27,511 bases of DNA from XYA12-FULL-58-9 sp001798605 (GTDB lineage Bacteria; Myxococcota; XYA12-FULL-58-9): the NCBI GenBank assembly GCA_036736205.1, contig DAINMX010000069.1:1-27511 (forward strand), in the 5' to 3' direction. The position numbers were made by a program, and so were the translations under genes. The notes below the pieces were generated by a model. The model was not told the DNA's origin, searched no databases, and saw nothing but the letters and a program-made list of their open reading frames with translations. Of this stretch, positions 14,166 to 23,700 are shown in pieces (position 1 is the stretch's first letter; the number at the start of each line of letters is the position of its first letter).

Positions 14166-14716
14166 TAGAACCACCCCTCACCTTCAATGGCGATGACCGA
14201 GCGCCAGTGGTGATCCTCGCGCTCCGGAAATTGATCGTTCTGGTCGAGGCTGGATGCAAAGTTGTTGCCGAAGGCGTTGTGCACATTGGAGTACTGCAGC
14301 CCGTAAAGAATACGCAGGGATGGTCGGGTGTAGATGCCTGGGCCAAGCGGGTTGACGACGATGCCGCTCTTGATCTGCCAGGTGAACCGAGCGTCGGTGT
14401 CGCCGTTCTCAAGGCCCCGAGAATCTGTGGACCCGTTGGTGTTGGCAAAGATCGAATCGTAGTGCTCTCGCCACAGCCGTCCGTTGTCTGACTCCTCGCG
14501 GTCGACAAAGACCAAGAGCTCAATGCGAGTCGCGTGTTCTGAGTACACACCAAAATTCACCCCCTGATCGACCACGGTCGAGCCGAGGTGCTGCAGGTTG
14601 GCGATTTCATCCTCGGTATAACTCGAAGCCTGCGGTTTGGTTTTGTACAACTGCGCGTAGTCGTCCTCGGTGCAGGCGAGTGCAAGCAGGCAAAGGAGAA
14701 AGGCCAGTCTTCGCAT
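14165..14716 (-). CDS. Lipoprotein joining a CBM48 start to a LamB-type porin tail (probable internal deletion)
   Basis: A 183-residue protein from ATG 14716 with lipobox L-A-L-A-C (Cys15). Residues about 44-72 read L-G-S-T-V-x-D-x-G-V-N-F then S-E-H-A-T-R-I-E-L-L-V-F, the opening of a CBM48/isoamylase N-terminal domain that binds alpha-glucan. Residues about 108-183 match the end of maltoporin: R-F-T-W-Q-I-K, then Y-T-R-P-S-L-R-I-L-Y, and a terminal aromatic G-E-G-W-F like the last outer-membrane strand of LamB. A functional porin needs some 400 residues, so the middle appears lost while the frame stayed open. It might alternatively be a small natural fusion. It is the first gene of the minus-strand group. 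Confidence 0.6.
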   Translation of the reverse strand: MRRLAFLLCLLALACTEDDYAQLYKTKPQASSYTEDEIANLQHLGSTVVDQGVNFGVYSEHATRIELLVFVDREESDNGRLWREHYDSIFANTNGSTDSRGLENGDTDARFTWQIKSGIVVNPLGPGIYTRPSLRILYGLQYSNVHNAFGNNFASSLDQNDQFPEREDHHWRSVIAIEGEGWF

Positions 14717-14911
14717 GATCCATCCCGAGGCCTGGGGCACGAAGGTGTGGCACCCATCCGTTTGAGTACCCGGTTTCAATGCAAATGTGAGCAAGCGCAG
14801 ATTCGCTGAATGGAAGTTGAAGGGCCAAGATTACCCCCCCTTTTTCTTCCCCCAGTCTGTGGTATAGGGACACCCGCTTTACGCTGTGACAACAAGGAGT
14901 TTGAGCACGCC

Positions 14912-16585
14912 ATGGCTCCCAATGACTATCTCCTCACCCTGATGGTGTTTGTGCCCACCTTGGGCGCCCTTTCAATCTTGCTCATCAAAGCGATCCAGCC
15001 ATTCCTCAAGCGTTCCGGTCGCGAGATCCCAGTGACCTTCTGGAGATGGTTGGCGTTGGGGTTCTCCGCCGTGCCCCTGTTGCTGTCTGTTCTGGTATTG
15101 CAACGGGACTGGATACCCGGATGGGTGGTGGCCCTGGTGCCCGAGTGGGTGGTGGCGGAACCGGGTTTTGTGCCCGGTGCAGGCGCGCAGTTTGTCCACC
15201 ACTTCGTGTGGATTCGCGAGTTCAACATTGAATACTTCATGGGCATCGATGGCATCAGCGTCACGATGGTGATTCTGACAGCACTCATCTCCTTCATCTC
15301 GTGTCTCGCCGCCTTTGGAATCACCAACAAGCCTGCGGGCTTCTTTGTTCTGTTCTTGCTGCTCGAGACCGGCATGATGGGGACGTTCTGTGCCCTCGAC
15401 ATGTTTCTCTTTTACGTCTTCTGGGAAGTTATGTTGCTGCCGATGTATTTCCTCATCGGCATTTGGGGTGGCCCGCGCAAGGAATATGCCGCCATCAAAT
15501 TCTTCCTTTACACGATGGCAGGCTCGGTGCTGATGCTGCTGGCCGTCATCGCGCTTTACTACACCAGTCGTCCAATGCCGGGGATTGCGCTCGCGCTCGT
15601 GGATGGTACCGCCGCCGAGCACACCTTCAATCTCCTCAGGCTCGCGGAGCTTGGCCAGGCTGGCCTCTTTGCGGGTGCGGATCCCATCTTGGGTGTGGCC
15701 TTCACCAAGATCGTCTTCATTGGCCTGTTCATCGGTTTTGCCATCAAGGTACCGATGTTCCCGTTCCATACGTGGTTGCCAGACGCGCACGTTGAAGCAC
15801 CGACGCCCATCTCTGTTATTCTGGCGGGCGTCCTCCTCAAGCTCGGTATCTACGGTATGTTGCGTTTCAACTGGAGCATCTTGCCTGATGCCACCAAGTG
15901 GGCGGCCATGGGGGTTGCCGTCTTTGGCGCGATCAACATTGTTTATGCCGCGTTTGTGTGCATGGCGCAGAAGGATCTGAAAAAACTCATAGCCTACTCG
16001 TCCGTATCGCACATGGGTTTCTGTTTGTTGGGGATGGCGGCATGCACTCCGCAGGCAATGACCGGCGCAGTGTTTCAGATGTGGGGGCACGGCATCGTTG
16101 CGCCCATGCTGTTCTTGATCGTCGGCGTCATCTACGACAGGGCGCACACGCGGGATATCGAAGGATTTGGTGGACTCGCTGACAGGATGCCCGAGTATGC
16201 GGGCCTTACGGGTTTCGCATTTTTTGCCTCTCTCGGATTGCCAGGCCTCATCGGCTTCATCGGTGAGGCCATGGTCTTTCTTGGTGCCTGGGGAGCACCG
16301 ACGACCATGGGTACGTGCTTTCGCACTCTGGTGATGGTCAGCGCGACCTCAGTGGTCATCACGGCAGCCTATTACCTTTGGACCATGCAACGGATGTTCT
16401 TGGGCAAGTTCAATGAGAAGTGGAAGGACCTCAACTTCACTTTGACTCTGCGCGAGCGCTTGACTCTCTACCCGTTGGCCGTCTTCGCGCTGTTCTTTGG
16501 ACTCTTCCCATTGCCGATCTTCGAGCTCATCAACCCAGCGGTGCACCTGTTGGTCCGCATCGTCGTTGGTACTCCTAGCGCATGA
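14912..16585 (+). CDS. nuoM: NADH-quinone oxidoreductase subunit M
   Basis: A 557-residue inner-membrane subunit of complex I, one of the antiporter-like proton-pumping subunits. ATG 14912 is chosen because the preceding frame is low-complexity and AAGGAG (14894-14899) lies upstream. About 14 transmembrane helices are visible. Family marks include L-L-E-T-G-M-M-G with the conserved membrane glutamate, F-Y-V-F-W-E-V-M-L-L-P-M-Y, and H-T-W-L-P-D-A-H-V-E-A-P-T near residue 285 with the nearby channel lysines. It is followed 19 bp later by nuoN, but no nuoL precedes it. The upstream neighbour is a divergent lipoprotein gene. Confidence 0.95.
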   Translation: MAPNDYLLTLMVFVPTLGALSILLIKAIQPFLKRSGREIPVTFWRWLALGFSAVPLLLSVLVLQRDWIPGWVVALVPEWVVAEPGFVPGAGAQFVHHFVWIREFNIEYFMGIDGISVTMVILTALISFISCLAAFGITNKPAGFFVLFLLLETGMMGTFCALDMFLFYVFWEVMLLPMYFLIGIWGGPRKEYAAIKFFLYTMAGSVLMLLAVIALYYTSRPMPGIALALVDGTAAEHTFNLLRLAELGQAGLFAGADPILGVAFTKIVFIGLFIGFAIKVPMFPFHTWLPDAHVEAPTPISVILAGVLLKLGIYGMLRFNWSILPDATKWAAMGVAVFGAINIVYAAFVCMAQKDLKKLIAYSSVSHMGFCLLGMAACTPQAMTGAVFQMWGHGIVAPMLFLIVGVIYDRAHTRDIEGFGGLADRMPEYAGLTGFAFFASLGLPGLIGFIGEAMVFLGAWGAPTTMGTCFRTLVMVSATSVVITAAYYLWTMQRMFLGKFNEKWKDLNFTLTLRERLTLYPLAVFALFFGLFPLPIFELINPAVHLLVRIVVGTPSA

Positions 16586-16604
16586 CGAGAGGTCGAGGTC
16601 TTCC

Positions 16605-18257
16605 ATGAGTGCTTTTCAAGTCGTAGACCTGACGCGCTTCGTTCCTGAGCTTCTGCTCGGCGGTTGCATTCTTTTCTTGTTCATCGGCGACCTCCTAGTA
16701 CGCGATGAGCGCAAGAAACGCATTTTTCTCACCGCCTTGGCGTTGGCCGGTTTGGCCAGCGCAGCGGCTGCCGTGATTCCTACCTTCTGGGGCAATGTGC
16801 AAGCGGCGCTGGGGATCGAGTCATACGCAACTCAGGATATCGTCGCGGCCTTTTCCGGACAGGTCGCCTTTGATCCGGTGGCGACAGTGTTCAAGATTCT
16901 GTTTTTGGTCATCACGGGTGTGGCCATTTTCACCAGCCTGCTTTCCGATGAGCTGCCCGACAGGCACATGGGCGAGTATTACGCTCTGCTTTTGTCGATC
17001 ACCTTCGGCATGTTTTTGATGGCGAGCGCCAACGACATGCTGATGATCTACCTCGGCGTCGAGCTGGTATCGATTGTCAGTTACGCCATGGCGGGTTACC
17101 GCCCGCGAGACAAACGCTCCAGTGAGGCGGCCCTCAAATATGTCATCTACGGCGGCGCGGCGAGCGGCGTTATGTTGTTTGGCATCTCGCTTCTCTATGG
17201 GCTGTTCGGTTCGACGGAACTGACCACCATGCATCACGCGATTGTCAGCTGGGCAAGCCGTGGTGAGTTGCCGGTGGTGGATGGCGTGATTGCGACAGCC
17301 AAGCTTTTCCCCCTGACCGTTTTGTTGGCCATCGTCTTTGTGTTCGTTGGTATCGGCTACAAGATCGCCGTGGTGCCTTTTCACATGTGGTCACCGGATG
17401 TGTATGAAGGGGCTCCTACGCCGTTCACGGGCTTTTTATCGGTGGGCCCAAAGGCCGCCGGTTTCGCTTTGCTGATGCGATTTTTTGTCGGCCTGTTTGT
17501 GGCCGATGGTCAAAATGGCTACGCCGCCACCGATGGATTCATGGCGATGGCCATCGATCTTCCGCTTCCGGCGATGATTGGTATCATCGCAGCGGCAACC
17601 ATGACGGTCGGCAATTTGGCCGCCATTCCCCAAACCAACGTAAAACGCCTTCTGGCCTACTCGTCGATTGCGCACGCGGGCTATTTGCTCATGGGCTTCG
17701 TGGTTCTCTCCGTGTCGTCGCTGCATGCGGTCATTTTCTATTTGTGCATCTATTTCTTGATGAACATGGGTGCTTTCGCCGTGTGTCAGGCAGTACGTGA
17801 CCGCACGGGTGGCGAGCTCCTCCACGACTTTCGTGGCCTCGGTAAGCGTGAGCCGATACTGGCAGTGGCGATGGTTATATTCCTCCTGTCGTTGACGGGG
17901 TTGCCACCGTTGGCCGGTTTCGTCGGCAAGTTCTACATCTTTGCCGCCGTGATAGAGCGGGGCGGCTATTGGTATTGGACGCTCGCTTTGATTGGCGTTC
18001 TCAACTCTGCGGTGTCTTTGTTCTATTACATGAGGGTCGCACGGGCGATGTTCTTGACCGAGCCGCTGACTGACGAGCCTCTACGGGCAAAACGAGGATA
18101 TCTGGCTTTGTCCACCGTTTTGGTCGTGCCAGTTGTCGTACTCGGCCTGTACTGGGCGCCCGTGAGTGAGTCGATTCGCGGCTCTCTGGCATTTTTCCGC
18201 AGTCAACCCATGAGCGCGGCGGCACATCCCTCAGTCGTTGACGTTCGCGAGCCGTGA
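16605..18257 (+). CDS. nuoN: NADH-quinone oxidoreductase subunit N
   Basis: A 550-residue antiporter-like membrane subunit of complex I, the neighbour of NuoM in the membrane arm. ATG 16605 has GAGG (16595-16598) six bases upstream and directly follows nuoM. About 14 transmembrane helices can be seen. Typical motifs are Y-L-G-V-E-L-V-S-I-V-S-Y-A with the membrane glutamate, F-H-M-W-S-P-D-V-Y-E-G-A-P-T near residue 258, L-L-A-Y-S-S-I-A-H-A-G-Y near 355 and L-T-G-L-P-P-L-A-G-F-V-G-K. The length is slightly above the usual 480-500, mainly at the C-terminus. Confidence 0.95.
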   Translation: MSAFQVVDLTRFVPELLLGGCILFLFIGDLLVRDERKKRIFLTALALAGLASAAAAVIPTFWGNVQAALGIESYATQDIVAAFSGQVAFDPVATVFKILFLVITGVAIFTSLLSDELPDRHMGEYYALLLSITFGMFLMASANDMLMIYLGVELVSIVSYAMAGYRPRDKRSSEAALKYVIYGGAASGVMLFGISLLYGLFGSTELTTMHHAIVSWASRGELPVVDGVIATAKLFPLTVLLAIVFVFVGIGYKIAVVPFHMWSPDVYEGAPTPFTGFLSVGPKAAGFALLMRFFVGLFVADGQNGYAATDGFMAMAIDLPLPAMIGIIAAATMTVGNLAAIPQTNVKRLLAYSSIAHAGYLLMGFVVLSVSSLHAVIFYLCIYFLMNMGAFAVCQAVRDRTGGELLHDFRGLGKREPILAVAMVIFLLSLTGLPPLAGFVGKFYIFAAVIERGGYWYWTLALIGVLNSAVSLFYYMRVARAMFLTEPLTDEPLRAKRGYLALSTVLVVPVVVLGLYWAPVSESIRGSLAFFRSQPMSAAAHPSVVDVREP

Positions 18258-18387
18258 ACCGCCGGGGCGTTTCCCCTTTCGCATGAGGCGAGAACGATGA
18301 AGCTCGGGGTTGACCCCGGGCCATTGGAATCGCAGATTCTCCCCAACTTGGACAAATCCTTTCGGACCCTGAAGATCGGAGTGAACG

Positions 18388-20046
18388 ATGACCTCTCCCA
18401 AACTGACTGAGATGCCCGGCGGCGTGACCGGACCCGTCCTCGCCATCATCATGGACGGTGTGGGTATCGGGCGCGGTGATGAGGCTGATGCGGTGGCAGC
18501 GGCCAGGACTCCCAACCTCGATCGATTAGCCGGCAACGCTCTCAGCTCGCGCTTGGCGGCCCATGGTCCTGCTGTGGGCATGCCATCGGACGGGGATATG
18601 GGCAACAGTGAGGTCGGTCACAACGCGCTCGGGGCTGGGCGCATCTTCGATCAGGGTGCCAAGCTGGTCGCCAACGCCATCGACAGTGGTCGTTTGTTTG
18701 AGGGCAAGGTGTGGGCGGAGATCATCGCGCGCTGCAACGCCAACTCGACTCCTCTGCATTTGCTGGGGCTGCTCTCGGACGGCAATGTCCACAGTCACAT
18801 CGATCATGTTATCGCCATGGTCCGACGCGCCGACCAAGAAGGGGTGAAAGAGCTCTATGTTCATCCACTGCTCGACGGTCGCGACGTTCCCAAGGTGAGC
18901 GCGCATCTTTATGTCGAACAGTTGGAGGGGGTTCTCGGAACCATCGACAAGAAGGTCGATCGTCGCTACCGCGTCGCCTCCGGTGGCGGCCGTATGACCA
19001 CCACCATGGATCGCTACGAATCTGACTGGCGCATCGTCGAGCGAGGTTGGCGGGCGCACGTGCTTGGCGAGGCCCGTCCTTTTGCCTCGGCAATGCAGGC
19101 CCTAGAAACGTTTCGTGCCGAGGATTCCAAGATCGTAGACCAAGAGTTGCCGTCGTTCACCCTTGTCGAGGATGGCAAGCCGGTAGGAGCTATCAAAGAC
19201 GGCGCCTGCGTTGTCGCTTTCAACTTTCGCGGTGACCGGATGCTCGAGATGGTCAGGGCTTTTGAGGACGACCATTTCGACAAATTCAATCGGGTGCGTC
19301 GGCCGGAGGTGTTCTTTGCTGGAATGATGGAGTACGACGGCGACACCCATCGTCCGAAGAACTACTTGGTCGAACCGCCGGAGATCACCAGCACACTCAG
19401 TGAGCTCCTCTGCGAGCGCGGTATTGCTCAGCTTGCTTGCGCCGAGACCCAAAAGTACGGGCACGTGACCTATTTTTGGAACGGCAACAAGACCGGCAAG
19501 TTCTCTGAGAGACTGGAGACCTACATCGAAGTGCCGTCGTATGCGCCGCCTTTCGATGAGCGGCCCGAGATGCGGGCACCCGAAATCGCTGACACGGTGC
19601 AGAAGGCCCTCGAGAGCAACATCTATCGGTTCTTGCGCATCAACTTCGCCAACGGTGACATGGTGGGTCACACCGGCAACTTTGATGCGACCGTCAAGGC
19701 GGTGGAGGCCGTGGATCAGGCGATTGGTCGATTGGTTGAGCCGGTGCTTTCACGCAGAGGTGCGTTGATTGTCACCGCCGACCATGGCAATGCCGACGAC
19801 ATGGGTGAGTGGGACAAGAAGAAGAATGCGCTCAAAAGGGACGCGGCCGGGTTGATTGTTCCCAAGACCGCCCATTCCCTGAACCCGGTGGTGTTTCACC
19901 TCGTTATGTCTGCTGTGGATCGTGGTCGGTATCGGCTTGCCGATGTCAAAGACCCAGGCCTCGGCAACGTCGCAGCCACAATCACGACGTTACTCGGCTA
20001 CGCTCCCCCTGAGTTCTACATGCCAAGCCTCATCGCGACCAGGTGA
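18388..20046 (+). CDS. gpmI: 2,3-bisphosphoglycerate-independent phosphoglycerate mutase, plant-type
   Basis: A 552-residue glycolytic enzyme interconverting 3- and 2-phosphoglycerate, with a two-manganese alkaline-phosphatase-type core. Seen: M-D-G-V-G (22-26), the catalytic serine in G-D-M-G-N-S-E-V-G-H (Ser74), and metal ligands in V-T-A-D-H-G-N-A-D near the end. The segment G-G-G-R-M-T-T-T-M-D-R-Y-E-S-D-W and R-G-W-R-A-H-V-L-G-E, plus the length (bacterial forms are usually about 510), place it with the plant/trypanosomatid-like branch. It stands 130 bp after nuoN; that gap holds a small GC hairpin (18304-18317) without a T-run. ATG 18388 is preceded by GGAGTG. Confidence 0.93.
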   Translation: MTSPKLTEMPGGVTGPVLAIIMDGVGIGRGDEADAVAAARTPNLDRLAGNALSSRLAAHGPAVGMPSDGDMGNSEVGHNALGAGRIFDQGAKLVANAIDSGRLFEGKVWAEIIARCNANSTPLHLLGLLSDGNVHSHIDHVIAMVRRADQEGVKELYVHPLLDGRDVPKVSAHLYVEQLEGVLGTIDKKVDRRYRVASGGGRMTTTMDRYESDWRIVERGWRAHVLGEARPFASAMQALETFRAEDSKIVDQELPSFTLVEDGKPVGAIKDGACVVAFNFRGDRMLEMVRAFEDDHFDKFNRVRRPEVFFAGMMEYDGDTHRPKNYLVEPPEITSTLSELLCERGIAQLACAETQKYGHVTYFWNGNKTGKFSERLETYIEVPSYAPPFDERPEMRAPEIADTVQKALESNIYRFLRINFANGDMVGHTGNFDATVKAVEAVDQAIGRLVEPVLSRRGALIVTADHGNADDMGEWDKKKNALKRDAAGLIVPKTAHSLNPVVFHLVMSAVDRGRYRLADVKDPGLGNVAATITTLLGYAPPEFYMPSLIATR

Positions 20047-20075
20047 CATATATATAGGTGCCCGATGGATGAAGG

Positions 20076-20333
20076 CTAACTCAGACGCAGAATCGGTTTG
20101 CGCCCACTCTCATCAACGTCCAAGGTTTTTCCTGCGAGCATTAGGCTCATCGTCTTGTCTAGCACCAGCACGATGCGGCCGTTGAATTCGTAAGTGGTGT
20201 CGCCAGGAAGCACGGCACTCGGTTGTGGCTCCATTCCCTGCAGACCAAAAACGATGCGTACCGTTTCTCCCACGGGGTTTTTGTCGAGCATATCGATGAG
20301 GAAATCGCTTGCTGATTCAGTGACCTTGAGCAT
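20076..20333 (-). CDS. HesB/IscA-fold protein lacking cysteines
   Basis: An 85-residue soluble protein. It starts L-K-V-T-E-S-A-S-D-F-L-I-D-M-L-D, the first helix pattern of the HesB/IscA (A-type Fe-S carrier) fold, and continues with a V-R-I-V strand, G-R-I-V-L-V-L-D-K-T-M-S-L-M-L-A-G-K-T-L-D-V, matching the D-x-x-S-x-x-x-L-x-G-x-x-x-D part. None of the three cysteines that hold iron or a cluster is present; the protein has no cysteine at all. It therefore cannot be a classical Fe-S carrier. The start at 20333 has GGGAG just upstream on the minus strand. It is convergent with gpmI. Confidence 0.7.
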   Translation of the reverse strand: MLKVTESASDFLIDMLDKNPVGETVRIVFGLQGMEPQPSAVLPGDTTYEFNGRIVLVLDKTMSLMLAGKTLDVDESGRKPILRLS

Positions 20334-20727
20334 CCTACTCCCAGAGAAGGTCGCGACTTGATTTGCCTTGGAGGTCAACGACGCAACGTTTAAGGTACCG
20401 TCTATTATACCCCCGTCTCGCTCGGAGAGCGGAGAGTGCCCGAAGCAGCGAGAGGAAACAACCATTGTTCTCTCTCTTGTTCTCTCTCACGCGTCGAACA
20501 TGGCGTACCTCCGTATAATGGAGTCAAGTGCGAACTTGGCAATACTCGATCAGACATGATCTCCTTGGGGATATTTGTACTTGTATGGATCGATTTGCCT
20601 CTGGTAAAAGCACCAACCTGTTGTAGGGTAACCTATTGTATGGCAACCGCATCGCGGCTGAGAAGAGCTTGTGTTGGTCAATGCTGCGATGTACGCCTCG
20701 AGCGTGAGAAGGTAGTTCAAAAATACT
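20334..20727. other. Intergenic region between divergent HesB-like gene and smc
   Basis: This 394-bp stretch holds no gene I can support. It contains the minus-strand TATAAT (20404-20409), a pyrimidine run of repeated TCTCTC/TTGTTC words (about 20465-20490), and a plus-strand TATAAT (20514-20519) that could serve smc with a leader of about 200 bases. The long leader has no recognisable riboswitch. Short open frames across it have no ribosome-binding sites. Confidence 0.5.
20404..20409 (-). promoter_or_regulatory. Consensus -10 box for the HesB-like gene
   Basis: The minus strand reads TATAAT here, about 70 bases upstream of the start at 20333. No convincing -35 lies 16-18 bp before it. Confidence 0.4.
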
Positions 20728-23700
20728 ATGCGCATTCAGCGATTAGAAATACACGGTTTCAAATCCTTCGCGGACAAAGTCGTCCTCAACTTCGGTGAGG
20801 GCATCAGCGGCATTGTTGGGCCGAACGGATGTGGCAAATCCAACGTTGTCGATGCCCTGCGTTGGTGCATGGGCGAGATGAGCGCCAAGCAGCTTCGCGG
20901 ACGGGCGATGAATGACATCATCTTCGCCGGTTGCGACAGCCGTGGGCCCCTCGGACTTGCCGAAGTGACGATCACCTTCAACAATGACGGCAACGTGCCG
21001 CCCCAGTATGCCGCCTACACAGAAATTGCAGTGACCCGTCGCCTGCACCGCGATGGCACCAGTGAATATCTCATCAACAAGACTCCAGTGCGTCTGCGCG
21101 ATATCACCGACCTCTTTCTCGGCACCGGAGTTGGGACTCGTGCCTACTCGATTATCGAGCAGGGGCGGATTGGTTTCATTGTCAGTGCCCGCCCCGAGGA
21201 TCGTCGCACAATCATTGAGGAAGTCGCCGGTATTACCAAGTTCAAGGCGCGCAAGAAGGCCGCCGAGCGACGGATGGGCGCCACTGAACAGAACCTCTTG
21301 AGAGTCAACGACATCGTCAGCGAGCTCGAGCGACAGCTCGGATCGCTACGCCGCCAAGCCCGAAAGGCCGAGCGCTACAAAGAGTTAAAAGACGAGCAAA
21401 GGGATCTCGAGCTGCACATCGCGACGATTGAGCTCATGCGCCTGTGTGCCGTGGAGAAGATGCAACACGGCGAATGCAAGAAGCTCGATGTTCAACTGCA
21501 AGATATTTCATCGTCATTGGCTGCTGAGGAAACAAATCTCGAGGCCGATAGGACCTCTCTCGCCACGGAGGAGCGTCGCCTGCAAGACGAACAGGAGGCG
21601 AGCGCAGAGGTTGACGCGCGTTTGGCTGCTCTCGAGCGGGATCTTGAGCACTGGAAGCGTCAGCTCGCCGAAGCCACCGCACGCAGTCAGCAAACAGAGG
21701 TTGACCTGGGCACTGCCCAAGACAGGATCGCACAGGCTGCGTCCGAGCGATGCGACTTTGAAGACGAGGTTCGTGGGCTCAAGGAGCAGGTCGAAGAGGA
21801 TCATGGCCGACTGAGCACCATGGCGAGTCTCACAGCAGAGCTCAACAGCATGGTGGCCCGAGCGGAGACCGAGCTTGATGAATTGCGCAAGGTCGCGTTG
21901 GAGCACGTCCACGGTGCCGCACAACAACGGACACTCGTGGTCAATCTCGACAGGCAGCGCACTGATCTCTCGGTTCGGGTTGAGCAAACGACCCACGAAC
22001 ACGACGAGCTCACTCGGCGGCGCGACGTCGCGAGGGTGCGGCGGGCGGAGGTCGCTTCTGCCCGTGAGGACACAGAGCGCCAGCTCAGCTTATGGGTCGA
22101 ACAACTCCGCAGCCTACGAGAGCAACTTGAGCAGACCTCGACGGAGCTCAATGTCAGTGAGGCCCGCATCCTCGACCTCAAAGGCGAGATTGCCGAGCGC
22201 AGCTCGCGTCTTGAGTCCTTGCGGGAAATCGAGCGTCGACTGGAAGGCTACTCAGATGGCGTACGGGCATTGATGGGTGCTGACGCGGTGCCCGGAGGCG
22301 GTAACGACGTTGCCGGCGCCGCGGTCGATGGCATCGACGGTTTGGTCACCGACATCTTCGAGGTTGATTCGCAATATGAGCGGGCAATTGAGGCGGCGCT
22401 TGGCGACAAACTGCAATATTTGATTGTCGACAGTCAGAATGCAGGCATGCAAGCCATCGAGTTCCTCAAGAATTGCACCGGCGGGCGTTCCGGCTTCATA
22501 CCAAAAGAGTTGCGAACGAAGGCAGAACAGGTCCAATTGCCAGGGGCGGGTGTGATTGGACCAGCTCTCACGTGTGTCAAGATCGACCCAGCTCACCGCG
22601 CTGTTGCGGAGTACCTTCTTGGTGACGTCGTCGTTGTTGAGGATTTGGCCAAAGCGCTGGCGATTTGGACAGAAAGTCCGGGACAACACACACTTGTAAC
22701 CCTCGACGGTGAAGTGGTCGATCCCGCGGGCGTTCTCGCTGGCGGGTCAGTCGGTGGCGCTGGCCTGTTGGCAAAACGTCGTGAGGCACGCGAGCTCGAA
22801 GAGAAAGTGCAAGAGCTCAAACGTCAGCTCCTGTTACAGATGAGCAGTCACCAACAGCACGAACAGGCAAGGCTGCAGCTCGACGTCAATATTCAACAAC
22901 TCGAAAAGGACGTTCATTCCACCGAGCTTGAACGGGCTGAGCTTGGCAAAGATCTTGAGGCCCTCCAATCGGATATCTCCGAGTTCGACGAGCGAATCGA
23001 AGTCATTGGCTACGAGATAGAGCAACTTGGCGAAGAGCTCGGCACCATTGATGGAGACCAGAAACGCGCCAAGGGGGCGGCTGAAGAGGCGGAGGAGCGG
23101 CAGCGGGATGTCGAGTCCCAGATTGCTGCGAAGCAATCGTTGCTGCGGCAGCACGCTGAAGAAGCCCAACGGCGAGCCAAAGACCTCACCGACCTCAAGG
23201 TTCAGCTGGCGACCAGGGAAGAGAAGCTTGCAGCAACCCGGAAAGCAATTGAGCGTCTCCGCTTTGACGAAACCGATCTGCGCAATCGCATTGAGCGCGG
23301 CGTCGGCTCCATCACCGAGGATAAGAGCTTGGTTGGAGAGCTCCAAGGGCGCATCGAACGCGGTCATGCCGAAGCGGGTGAGATGGCTCATGCTGCGCAG
23401 ACCAGGCGGCAGTCCCTGAGTGCCGCCCGCAGTGACTATGAGGCCAAGCGGTTGCATATGGACGAGATCGATCGTGGCATGCGGACCAGGCGCCAGCAGG
23501 TGGACCACGTCAAAGATGCGGCGATGCAAGTTCGCATGGACATACAGCGCCTTGAGATGGAGCGGGATCGTCTCATCGAACACGTCGCTGAGCGACACGA
23601 TGTCTCGTTGCTGCGAGTGGTTGGTGACTACCACATGCGCGGTATGCCTGGGGCAGAGCAGGACGAGCGCCTCGAGCAAATCGACCGTTCGCTCAAGGCC

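Noticed and set aside
14972..16147. 391-residue minus-strand open frame
   Set aside because: Antisense to nuoM; rich in Glu, His, Arg and Asp with no fold-like pattern.
18304..18317. CGGGG-TTGA-CCCCG hairpin between nuoN and gpmI
   Set aside because: No following T-run and a short stem; could pause transcription but not supported as a terminator.
20450..20474. Imperfect hairpin upstream of smc as a small RNA or riboswitch
   Set aside because: Two 5-bp arms with a bulge and 3-base loop in a low-complexity pyrimidine stretch; no known RNA family pattern.
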